Source: Trichinella spiralis (Eukaryota > Nematoda > Enoplea > Trichinellida > Trichinellidae). From it: DNA of 64,000 nucleotides. The notes under the pieces were generated by a model that ran no database searches, had not been told where the DNA came from, and worked only from the letters and a program-made list of their open reading frames with translations. The DNA lies in the NCBI GenBank assembly GCA_000181795.3, contig CM012953.1, positions 15,933,554 to 15,997,553 of the forward strand. The letters run 5' to 3'. Of the stretch, positions 47,575 to 58,363 are shown one piece after another; positions within the stretch are counted from its first letter, which is position 1; each line of letters begins with the position of its first letter. The translations under genes and the position numbers were made by a program.

Positions 47575-47598
47575 TTGTACACGTACGTACGTGTACAA
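47575..47598. repeat. Perfect 24-bp palindrome centred on ACGTACGT
   Basis: The sequence from TTGTAC to GTACAA reads identically on both strands over 24 bp, built on tandem ACGT units. Confidence 0.85.
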
Positions 47599-48183
47599 AA
47601 ATGGCCTCTAATTTGGGATGAACTAATTTTAAATGAAAATTTAATCAGTGGAATTGATATTATGCAAATTAGAAGAGCAACAACAACAACAACTACACTG
47701 TATATATACATGACCAATGGCCAGAGGTGTAAAGTATTCCAATTTGGTAAAAGCTGTTGATGTGGATGAGCAATTTTGTACGGTGGAAGGAAATTTTCAA
47801 AAATTGGCAACAAGCGTAACTTTTCAAATTGTCAGCATTCGTCTCAGCTGCAATTATTAACGCACGTTCTCATTGTTACTTGTTTCTATGTTTCTTCTAT
47901 GTTTGCAAAATTTTTGTTTTCAATTCGGGTGAAAATTTTCACATTTTCAAAAATACTTGCCATCAATTTGCATCAAAAGTAGCAATTAATTTCAAAAGAC
48001 CCTTGACATTGTTTTTTTGCTTAGATTCTTTTTGGAATTGAAGGTGAATTGAAAATTGCAGTATCAGTGAAGGAGACAGAGAGGGAGGGAGAGAAGGAGA
48101 GATGCATGCATCATCTTAAATCATCAATAATAAATTTGTTGAAATATTATTAATTTTAAAATTATGGATAAATTATGGTACGA

Positions 48184-48209
48184 CTATTATTATTATTATT
48201 ATTATTATC
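48184..48209. repeat. (ATT)n microsatellite, longer in the left copy
   Basis: About eight ATT units here, against about five at the equivalent site near 52,897-52,911. Confidence 0.85.
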
Positions 48210-50835
48210 GTTGAACTTACCAGTAGCTAGCTGTTGAAGCAAAACGTTGTGACGAACTTTGTGCACTGTTCACTTTAGACGAAAGACCAAGTATCTCTGA
48301 AGCAGCAGCTTCAAAAAATGCTGTACAGAACTGGTCGTGATGCGCTTATATCACTGAAGATAGAGTGTGCTCCAGTTGGCGATGTTTACTTCCACTGTGT
48401 GCCCAGATTATACATCTGTGTGCTTTGCTCTTCCAGCGTTTGATAATTACCACTTGAAAATAGCTGCTGCTAGTAGTAGTAGATGTTTATAGCCGAACTG
48501 AGCTGAATATTGTTCTTTGAATGTCATCCATTCGATTCTACTGATTGGTAGATTGTATTGATAGATCAGATTTATTTTGTTAAAAAAAATATGCTCAAAA
48601 GATTGCTTGCTAATCTTCTATTTGAACAACGAAAAAGAAGAACAACATTGTTGACCTCAGTTGGGTTCTGAAATTGTGTCGACGGTCACTTCATCCCAAC
48701 ATCAAACAGACATGCACAAATATATTCTTATTCTTATTCTTATCATTAGCATTATTCAGGGAAAAAGCTTGACTCTTTCTTTTTAATAATAAGCGTTCTT
48801 TTCCACTCTCATCTGCCTTCTCTATTGTGTACATTAATTACTATATTTTTTGGGTACTGTTTTTGCTACTGACTTCTCCTATTGACTGCTATACTGAATT
48901 CAAGAGAATGGGGGGGGGGGAAATATTAGTTCAATTAAATATTATTCAACTTAATAATGATGAATTTTATTATTATTTTTGACAACAAAAAATGCATCAA
49001 ATATAAAAAGAAGAACAAATAATAGTAGTAAAGTCAAGTTTCTTTTTTTACATTTTTCAAAAATGGGCTGCATAAATTTTGCAACACTGATCAATGAATG
49101 CACATTGGAAATGCTGTTTAAATACCAATTCCAGAATTCTGGCCCATTTCTGTGCCGAATTTCAATAAATTAATTGCTTTTCAATAGTGCAACAGCAAAT
49201 CTTGCATACTTGGCATGCCATCAAAACTATACAATCATTCTATTGCACTTTATTTAATAGATCATTTCTCTTTTAATCATTCATTCTATATAAATTTTTA
49301 TTTATAAATAAGCATGCAATATATTTGCACAAATAGATGAATAAATATTGGTAAAACAAGATTGAGTATCATACAATTAGCAAAGTAGCTTTGAATGAAA
49401 GTTACACTGCACACTTATAAATAGTGAATCCTTTGAATGCTTGAAATATTGAAATTGAATTCCACGTTATTTGTACATATCATAATCAGTACAATATCAA
49501 TAATCAACATTATGTGTTCATATTTGAAGTTCTGACTGAAAGTCAGACGACGAATTTTTTTGAAACACATTATCTTAAACTGAATATATATATATTTATT
49601 TATTTGAACCAAAAAATCACGAGATATTTGAACAAACAAACCTTGAAGACAGTTAGTAATTCAATTTTTCAAGTATCTGAAGAATCAAGCAATAATGAAT
49701 ACAATTTTGCATTTTAATAAAATTAATATAGAAATACTTTTTTCATAAAAATAATTCTATTGCAATTTAATTATTAATAAAGTCAATTAATGAATTGAAT
49801 ATTTTAAAGAATTTGCATTTCATTTTGTAAAATGAGATTCTGAGTTACAATTCATCCTCCTTTCTTCACGCTTCGTTATTCTCTGATATTTATCTAATTA
49901 TTTACCCGTAAAACATTTGCACAGCGTTAATATTTGTTTAATCAAATTACCTATCCCTGATTTGTTTGATACCGATAAAATAAAATATTTAGAAAATTTT
50001 TCTCAAAAAACTGCTTAGCTTTTTGAGAACATTTTTCAGCATTCAGTCAAAAATTTAATTTTTATATTAAATTCATTTAATTTATCAAAATTTCCCACTT
50101 TTGCTAGCTTTTTCATAGTAGGAGCAAAATATATTGTTCAACTAGCCAGCAGATATAAATTATGAAAAAATCGTTAGAAGAAAACAATTAGCGTACCACT
50201 TGATGTTTTATTTATTAAAAATAAAACCATTTTGCTTCTAACCATTTAAAAAGAGAGAAATCTGTTTTTTTAATAATTTCAGATATTAATGTAAAAACTG
50301 CATATGGTATAAATAAATTTTCCAAATCGGTTCTGGATGAAACATTCTGATACACACAGACAAGGTGAGAGTGTGAGTGAGAGCTAATGTCCCGGAAGAT
50401 CAATCAAACCCATTAGGGAATGGCGTGCATCTCTTCTTGGTTGAGTTAGAAATGACAAATCTTGAGACCAAGCCGATTTGGCAACGTAAATTAGCAGGTT
50501 GTCTAGCAACAGCACGATTTTGCACCGACCACTCTTTCTTTCCCTGCCGCTTTCCTTTTCTATGCTTGCCCACTTCCCCGTGGTGTATTGTTTTGGCCGC
50601 TGACCAACGATCTACTTTACAGCCGGTGTAAAGTGTAATCTTGTTGACGTGTAGCATCGAATATGTCGATATTTCGATCACCGTGCAACCGTTAGCCTGG
50701 CCTGAAGCGGGTGCCAGTTGCGTTCGTTCCGCATGCTAATCAGCTAGCATTGCACCTTGTGGACGATGCAAAAGCGTTGACCCAAGAGGATTCGTCCTCC
50801 AACTCCATAATCCAGCTAGTGTTTATTCTCTTTTG

Positions 50836-52074
50836 ATGTTGCTGCTGTTTTGGCTAGCTTCAACAGCCATGCTGGCGTCTTGTTACTCAACGACTACAGG
50901 TGAGCTTTTTTAAGCCATTAATATTAGCAATTATTGACAAAAAAACAAACAGATAAACAAAATATGCTATTTTTGCATTAGCATTATTATTGATTTTGGA
51001 TAATAGCATTAATAAAACATATCCTTCTGCAATTTCATTGCAAAAATTAGAAAAAGCAGTGCAGTTGGTGGAAAGCACTTTTTCCAAATAAATTAATTAC
51101 CTGGAAATGATAATTTATTCAATTTAAAATAACAGCATCATTTCAGAGGAGTGTCCGCCTAAAGCATCTCCGCTAATTTTGACTGCTACAAAATGTCGCC
51201 ATTTTTTGACCACTCCCGGTTTTGCGAAAAAAAGACAGTACAGTCCGAATTTAAGTTGTCATTGGATAATTCGTGCTTCAAGACCGGAAAATAAAGTGCA
51301 ACTTTTTGTACACGAATCACAAATCGAAGATCGCCTTTTTGGAGTCTGTGATGATTTCATCGAAGTTCGAGACGGTAAATGAAAACCAAAAAACAAAAGA
51401 ACAAACCATTCATACAGTATTAATTATTAATTGATAAATATTTTTTACTCCTTTATCAAAAATTTTCATTGTAAAATTGCAAATGCATGAAAAACACTTA
51501 CTCTTAATTATATATTTAAAAAAATAATAATAAATGTTGCAGTTCTTTATTTTTCAAATAATTAGTATGAATAAATTTTCAAATAATATTCCAATTTGTC
51601 TGTAAAAATAGATGTATGTCACAGTTTTGAAAGAAAACCAAGAAAATATCATTTTTAAAAATTAAAACTAAAAAATAATTAGCTTAAAGCACGCAACATC
51701 ACTGCGTGCAAGCAAGAATTATTTATCTGCTACATTATATTCTTTTCAATCAGGAGGAAATTCATTGGCAACTCCTATTGTGAAATGGTGCGGTCAAAGC
51801 AACCCAACGTCAATAATTAGCTCAACTGATCGCTTGTATATTCACTTCAAATCTGACTCCTATTATCAAGAAGTTGGTGCGAACATGTCTTACATTGAAC
51901 AGTGTAAAATGCACATTTATTGAATTACTGCATGTGCTATACAAAATTACGGCGTTACAGCTGTTACAGATTGCCCTGCAGGGTGGACATCGTTTAAAGC
52001 GCTCAAACGCTGCTATCGCATGCAAGCTCACCTCACAGTACAGTTGGCCAGAAGCTCAAAAGCCATTGCCATTT
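50836..52074 (+). pseudogene. Left copy of the CUB/C-type lectin gene, cut off at the assembly gap
   Basis: Exons 1-3 (50836-50899, 51147-51374, 51754-51903) and the start of exon 4 (51970 on) correspond to those of the complete gene at 55.6-58.1 kb. Exon 3 is identical between copies. Exon 2 differs at a tight cluster (51,206-51,229) that changes three residues (T to I, A to V, K to N in the right copy). The signal-peptide exon differs by one residue (Y vs C). Exon 4 carries several single-base losses and gains in its last ~60 bp before the Ns and would be frameshifted. Exons 5-7 are absent from this copy. This is either an incomplete allelic contig or a real partial duplicate. Labelled pseudogene only because the visible copy is broken. 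Confidence 0.7.
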
Positions 52075-52084
52075 NNNNNNNNNN
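52075..52084. other. Assembly gap (10 Ns)
   Basis: A run of exactly ten Ns, typical of a placeholder of unknown true size joining two contigs. Confidence 0.99.
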
Positions 52085-52433
52085 AAGGAAAGTATCGGCC
52101 AGGAAATGAAGGACTACTCCACTAACCCAAAATTCATACATCCCAAAACTTGGGAGGCCTATGTTTACTCCAGTGCAGTCATTAATGTACCATGAGAACA
52201 TTTCCTTGACAATAGCTCCATTGTATCTCATACCAGCTGAAAATATTCACCATAACCATTAACTCACATGATGTTAATAATCAAAAAAAGCCTGTTCAGT
52301 ATATAGAAAGAATTTTTGCCAGAGTTTTCGGTACATTGAAGACCGTACATGACTCAAAACCCGGGAACTCGACAGAAGCAGAGGAGTCGGTGGACGAGGT
52401 CGAGGCCACTTTATATTTACCTGCTCTAGTTCC
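52085..52433. other. Unmatched segment between the gap and the right repeat copy
   Basis: About 350 bp found in neither copy of the repeat. It is GC-richer at its right end (GGGAACTCGACAGAAGC to GAGGTCGAGGCCAC). No reading frame resembles the missing exons 5-7 of the left gene copy. It could be a mobile-element fragment, a chimeric contig end, or genuine spacer. Confidence 0.6.
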
Positions 52434-55400
52434 CGAGGTGTAAAGTATTTCACTTTTCTTAAAAACTGGTGCTTTGGCCGATCAAAATTTTCACGGTGGA
52501 AGAAAATTTTCAAAAATGGGCAGCAAGCGTAACTTTTCAAATTATCAGCACTCGTCTCAGCTGCATTATTAACGCACGTTCTCATTGTTACTTGTTTCTA
52601 TGTTTCTTCTATGTTTGCAAAATTTTTGTTTTCAATTCGGGTGAAAATTTTCACATTTTCAAAAATACTTGCCATCAATTTGCATCAAAAGTAGCAATTA
52701 ATTTCAAAAGACCCTTGACATTGTTTTTTTGCTTAGATTCTTTTTGGAATTGAAGGTGAATTGAAAATTGCAGTATCAGTGAAGGAGACAGAGAGGGAGG
52801 GAGAGAAGGAGAGATGCATGCATCATCTTAAATCATCAATAATAAATTTGTTGAAATATTATTAATTTTAAAATTATGGATAAATTATGGTACGACTATT
52901 ATTATTATTATCGTTGAACTTACCAGTAACTAGCTGTTGAAGCAAAACGTTGTGACGAACTTTGTGCACTGTTCACTTTAGACGAAAGACCAAGTATCTC
53001 TGAAGCAGCAGCTTCAAAAAATGCTATACAGAACTGGTCGTGATGCGCTTATATCACTGAAGATAGAGTGTGCTCCAGTTGGCGATGTTTACTTCCACTG
53101 TGTGCCCAGATTATACATCTGTGTGCTTTGCTTTTCCAGCGTTTGATAATTACCACTTGAAAATAGCTGCTGCTAGTAGTAGTAGATGTTTATAGCCGAA
53201 CTGAGCTGAATATTGTTCTTTGAATGTCATCCATTCGATTCTACTGATTGGTAGATTGTATTGATAGATCAGATTTATTTTGTTTAAAAAAATATGCTCA
53301 AAAGATTGCTTGCTAATCTTCTATTTGAACAACGAAAAAGAAGAACAACATTGTTGACCTCAGTTGGGTTCTGAAATTGTGTCGACGGTCACTTCATCCC
53401 AACATCAAACAGACATGCACAAATATATTCTTATTCTTATTCTTATCATTAGCATTATTCAGGGAAAAAGCTTGACTCTTTCTTTTTAATAATAAGCGTT
53501 CTTTTCCACTCTCATCTGCCTTCTCTATTGTGTACATTAATTACTATATTTTTTGGGTACTGTTTTTGCTACTGACTTCTCCTATTGACTGCTATACTGA
53601 ATTCAAGAGAATGGGGGGGGGGGGAAATATTAGTTCAATTAAATATTATTCAACTTAATAATGATGAATTTTATTATTATTTTTGACAACAAAAAATGCA
53701 TCAAATATAAAAAGAAAAACAAATAATAGTAGTAAAGTCAAGTTTCTTTTTTTACATTTTTCAAAAATGGGCTGCATAAATTTTGCAACACTGATCAATG
53801 AATGCACATTGGAAATGCTGTTTAAATACCAATTCCAGAATTCTGGCCCATTTCTGTGCCGAATTTCAATAAATTAATTGCTTTTCAATAGTGCAGCAGC
53901 AAATCTTGCATACTTGGCATGCCATCAAAACTATACAATCATTCTATTGCACTTTATTTAATAGATCATTTCTCTTTTAATCATTCATTCTATATAAATT
54001 TTTATTTATAAATAAGCATGCAATATATTTGCACAAATAGATGAATAAATATTGGTAAAACAAGATTGAGTATCATACAATTAGCAAAGTAGCTTTGAAT
54101 GAAAGTTACACTGCACACTTATAAATAGTGAATCCTTTGAATGCTTGAAATATTGAAATTGAATTCCACGTTATTTGTACATATCATAATCAGTACAATA
54201 TCAATAATCAACATTATGTGTTCATATTTGAAGTTCTGACTGAAAGTCAGACTTGACGAATTTTTTTGAAACACATTATCTTAAAATAAAAATAACTGAA
54301 TATATATTTATATATTTATTTGAACCAAAAAATCACGAGATATTTGAACAAACAAACCTTGAAGACAGTTAGTAATTCAATTTTCAAGTATCTGAAAAAT
54401 CAAGTAATAATGAATACAATTTTGCATTTTAATAAAATGAATATAGAAATACTTTTTTCATAAAAATAATTCTGTTGCAATTTAATTATTAATAAAGTCA
54501 ATTAATGGATTGAATATTTTAAAGAATTTGCATTTCATTTTGTAAAATGAGATTCTGAGCTACAATTCATCCTCCTTTCTTCACGCTTCGTTATTCTCTG
54601 ATATTTATCTAATTATTTACCCGTAAAACATTTGCACAGCGTTAATATTTGTTTAATCAAATTACCTATCCCTGATTTGTTTGATACCGATAAAATAAAA
54701 TATTTAGAAAATTTTTCTCAAAAAACTGCTTAGCTTTTTGAGAACATTTTTCAGCATTCAGTCAAAAATTTAATTTTTATATTAAATTCATTTAATTTAT
54801 CAAAATTTCCCACTTTTGCTAGCTTTTTCATAATAGGAGCAAAATATATTGTTCAACTAGCAGCAGATATAAATTATGAAAAAATCGTTAGAAGAAAACA
54901 ATTAGCGTACCACTTGATGTTTTATTTATTAAAAATAAAACCATTTTGCTTCTAACCATTTAAAAAAAGAGAAATCTGTTTTTTTTAATAATTTCAGATA
55001 TTAATGTAAAAACTGCATATGGCATAAATAAATTTTCCAAATCGGTTCTGAATGAAACATTCTGATACACACAGACAAGGTGAGAGTGTGAGTGAGAGCT
55101 AATGTCCCGGAAGATCAATCAAACCCATTAGGGAATGGCGTGCATCTCTTCTTGGTTGAGTTAGAAATGACAAATCTTGAGACCAAGCCGATTTGGCAAC
55201 GTAAATTAGCAGGTTGTCTAGCAACAGCACGATTTTGCACCGACCACTCTTTCTTTCCCTGCCGCTTTCCTTTTCTATGCTTGCCCACTTCCCCGTGGTG
55301 TATTGTTTTGGCCGCTGACCAACGATCTACTTTACAGCCGGTGTAAAGTGTAATCTTGTTGACGTGTAGCATCGAATATGTCGATATTTCGATCACCGTG

Positions 55401-56790
55401 CAACCGTTAGCCTGGCCTGAAGCGGGTGCCAGTTGCGTTCGTTCCGCATGCTAATCAGCTAGCATTGCACCTTGTGGACGATGCAAAAGCGTTGACCCAA
55501 GAGGATTCGTCCTCCAACTCCATAATCCAGCTAGTGTTTATTCTCTTTTGATGTTGCTGCTGTTTTGGCTAGCTTCAACAGCCATGCTGGCGTCTTGTTG
55601 CTCAACGACTACAGGTGAGCTTTTTTAAGCCATTAATATTAGCAATTATTGACAAAAAAACAAACAGATAAACAAAATATGCTATTTTTGCATTGGCATT
55701 ATTATTGATTTTGGATAATAGCATTAATAAAACATATCCTTCTGCAATTTCATTGCAAAAATTAAAAAAAGCAGTGCAGTTGGTGGAAAGCACTTTTTCC
55801 AAATAAATTAATTACCTGGAAATGATAATTTATTCAATTTAAAATAACAGCATCATTTCAGAGGAGTGTCCGCCTAAAGCATCTCCGCTAATTTTGACTG
55901 CTACAAAATGTCGCCATTTTCTGATTACTCCCGGTTTTGTGAATAAAAGACAGTACAGTCCGAATTTAAGTTGTCATTGGATAATTCGTGCTTCAAGACC
56001 GGAAAATAAAGTGCAACTTTTTGTACACGAATCACAAATCGAAGATCGCCTTTTTGGAGTCTGTGATGATTTCATCGAAGTTCGAGACGGTAAATGAAAA
56101 CCAAAAAACAAAGGAACAAACCATTCGTACAGTATTAATTATTAATTGATAAATATTTTTTACTCCTTTATCAAAAATTTTTATTGTAAAATTGCAAATG
56201 CATGAAAAACACTTACTCTTAATTATATATTTAAAAAAATAATAATAAATGTTGTAGTTCTTTATTTTTCAAATAATTAGTATGAATAAATTTTCAAATA
56301 ATATTCCAATTTGTCTGTAAAAATAGATGTATGTCACAGTTTTGAAAGAAAACCAAGAAAATATCATTTTTAAAAATTAAAACTAAAAAATAATTAGCTT
56401 AAAGCACGCAACATCACTGCGTGCAAGCAAGAATTATTTATCTGCTACATTATATTCTTTTCAATCAGGAGGAAATTCATTGGCAACTCCTATTGTGAAA
56501 TGGTGCGGTCAAAGCAACCCAACGTCAATAATTAGCTCAACTGATCGCTTGTATATTCACTTCAAATCTGACTCCTATTATCAAGAAGTTGGTGCGAACA
56601 TGTCTTACATTGAACAGTGTAAAATGCACATTTATTGAATTACTGCATGTGCTATACAAAATTAGGCGTTACAGCTGTTACAGATTGCCCTGCAGGGTGG
56701 ACATCGTTTAAAGCGCTCAACCGCTGCTATCGCATGCAAAGCTCACCTCAACAGTACAGTTGGCCAGAAGCTCAAAAGCATTGCATTTAC
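52434..56790. repeat. Right copy of the ~4.7-kb direct repeat
   Basis: Counterpart of 47,720-52,074. The 5' boundary is marked by the shared GAGGTGTAAAGTATT motif (about 47,724 and 52,436), followed by 50-60 bp of weaker match before high identity begins. This copy continues without a break into exons 5-7 of the lectin gene. Confidence 0.95.
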
Positions 56791-58132
56791 GATCGAAGCA
56801 ATTTATTAGTGCTTACAAGTCAAGATGAATACCACGCTGTTGTTAGTATGTCTGTTATGCAATTGTGCAATTGCAATAAAATTGTCTTATTAAGAAACAA
56901 TTAAGTTATTATTGTAATATAGTTTCTTACCTGTCAAATAATGTTACAATGTGCATGTTTTTAGTAATAGAAAATTGTTTTAGTAATAAACTTTGAAAGT
57001 GGGTTATTATAATAAGGCAAAAGTGATATAATTAATTAATGTTCAGGCTTATTTGCTTCTTCTGGAGAACAACCTTGGGTTGGATTGACAGATTTGAATG
57101 GGCAGAACATTGGAAAATCTATTAACAATGAGTTGACCGTCTGGCCAGAAAAGTAATCATATATCGCACATTCATTGTATATTATGCATTTAAAGAACAA
57201 AATTTAGGTTTTCTATCGAATCAAAATTTTCACAACTGAACTGCCTTTATTTGGATTTTAATCTCACATATGGTATATATGATGTTGACCACTGTTTCTC
57301 AAGGCATGCATTCATATGTGAAAAAAAATTGGGTAAAATTTTATTTTATTGTAATTTTTATTTGTGAAATGCTTTTAATTTGTGCACAGTGGTGATTATA
57401 TGTAAAAAAGCAAATTTAAAGAATGTTTTTAAAATTACAATTACAGATGAGTAAAAATTTCAATTTAAATGCATGAATATCAATTGTGTGCTTCAATGAT
57501 GAATAATTTAAGTGAATTTTCCAATTGCAGATGGCACTACCATTCCTTATCCTATACCACCGAGTCTATTTGGCCAAGTGCAGGCTACTCATCGTACTTC
57601 ATCGGTGAATTCCGTTTTAACTTGGGTTGTACTTGCTTTGATAATTTTCATCATTATCATCGCAGCAATAGTTCTCTGTTATATACATTTCAAGAAATCT
57701 AGAAAAAATCGTATTAGTGATCTAGTTAATTGTGCTTCAGTGGAATCGAAAGATACGAACAAGAAAAATGCAATGACCAATTCTCTGCTCTCGGTTCCTC
57801 TGCAGACCGTCAATGCTGCGTTGCCTGAGTCCAAAGTGAACTCTGCTCGAGTTGAAAGAAAATCCAAATGTGAAGTTGCAAAGCAAGCTGTGAAAGAATG
57901 CGAAACACAGACAATGAGCAAAGCTGAACAAAATCTGATCGTCGACTCAGATACTCAAACAGAGCAAAGTAAAACTGTCCACCCTAACATGGTCGACAAC
58001 GATGTTCTGTTGACTGCGAATTTGTTAATGAATGCAAATCAAAATTTGGATGTCCAACTACCGGAAAATCAGTTCATCATACCCAAAATAAGTCCCTTGA
58101 TTTTGAATGCAGAAAAGATCCCAACCACTTAG
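55551..58132 (+). CDS. CUB + C-type lectin single-pass membrane receptor-like protein, 7 exons, 478 aa
   Basis: Exons: 55551-55614, 55862-56089, 56469-56618, 56684-56845, 57047-57152, 57208-57332, 57531-58132 (sum 1437 bp). Residues 1-18 form a signal peptide (MLLLFWLASTAMLASC). A CUB domain fills about 22-147 (NLSCHWIIRASRPENKVQL, FIEVRDGG, KWCGQSN, YIHFKSD). A C-type lectin-like domain fills about 148-278 (CPAGWTSFKALNRCYRM, QYSWPEAQKHC, WVGLTDLNG, final HAFICEK). No EPN or QPD sugar-binding triplet is visible and the WND position reads YDVDHC, so calcium-dependent sugar binding is doubtful. A transmembrane helix lies at about 307-332, then a 146-residue cytoplasmic tail with two TQT motifs (T404-T406, T420-T422). 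The exon 4 acceptor has two alternatives a few codons upstream. CUB/lectin proteins are common in nematodes as surface or secreted proteins; ligand unknown. Confidence 0.85.
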
Positions 58133-58357
58133 AATTTTAGCCATTTTTTGTTTGTTACGACTGTCCGTTCTACAGTCTATCGTAACAGCTAATTGTTGCT
58201 TATAATTTGCATTTGTTAATGGAAAATGCTGCAGTGGGATTCTTGATCAGCACCTGCTCGTAGCAAAAACCGTTATGTTATTAGAGTGAGGAATGAAAAA
58301 AAAGAAGCATCTGGTTTCTACTGCTTCGAAGTCTAACTAATATTTCTTTTATGTGAA

Positions 58358-58363
58358 AATAAA
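58358..58363 (+). promoter_or_regulatory. Polyadenylation signal AATAAA for the CUB/lectin gene
   Basis: AATAAA about 225 bp after the stop at 58,132. Confidence 0.45.

Larger units (their letters stand above)
46813..47719. other. Intergenic region between the SLC17-like gene and the duplicated unit
   Basis: About 0.9 kb with the SLC17 promoter side. It contains a CTG run followed by ATGATC/ATC repeats (47,260-47,300) and a perfect 24-bp palindrome (47,575-47,598). No exon was seen. Confidence 0.5.
47720..52074. repeat. Left copy of a ~4.7-kb direct repeat
   Basis: Matches 52,434-56,790 at a nearly constant offset of about 4,713 bp, with only scattered substitutions and small indels (by eye roughly 98% identity). 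Examples of differences are fewer ATT units in the right copy near 52,900, one extra G in a G-run (48,908 vs 53,614), and about a dozen extra bases in the right copy near 54,280. Similarity degrades at both ends, beside 47,720 and beside the N gap. It contains the promoter region and first four exons of the CUB/lectin gene. Confidence 0.95.

Noticed and set aside
50377-50631. An 84-codon frame preserved in both repeat copies (also at 55,092-55,346), with a 93-codon antisense frame
   Set aside because: Preservation follows from the DNA duplication, not from selection on a protein. The translation has no recognisable features, starts at a non-ATG or arbitrary codon, and lies in the 5' flank of the lectin gene.
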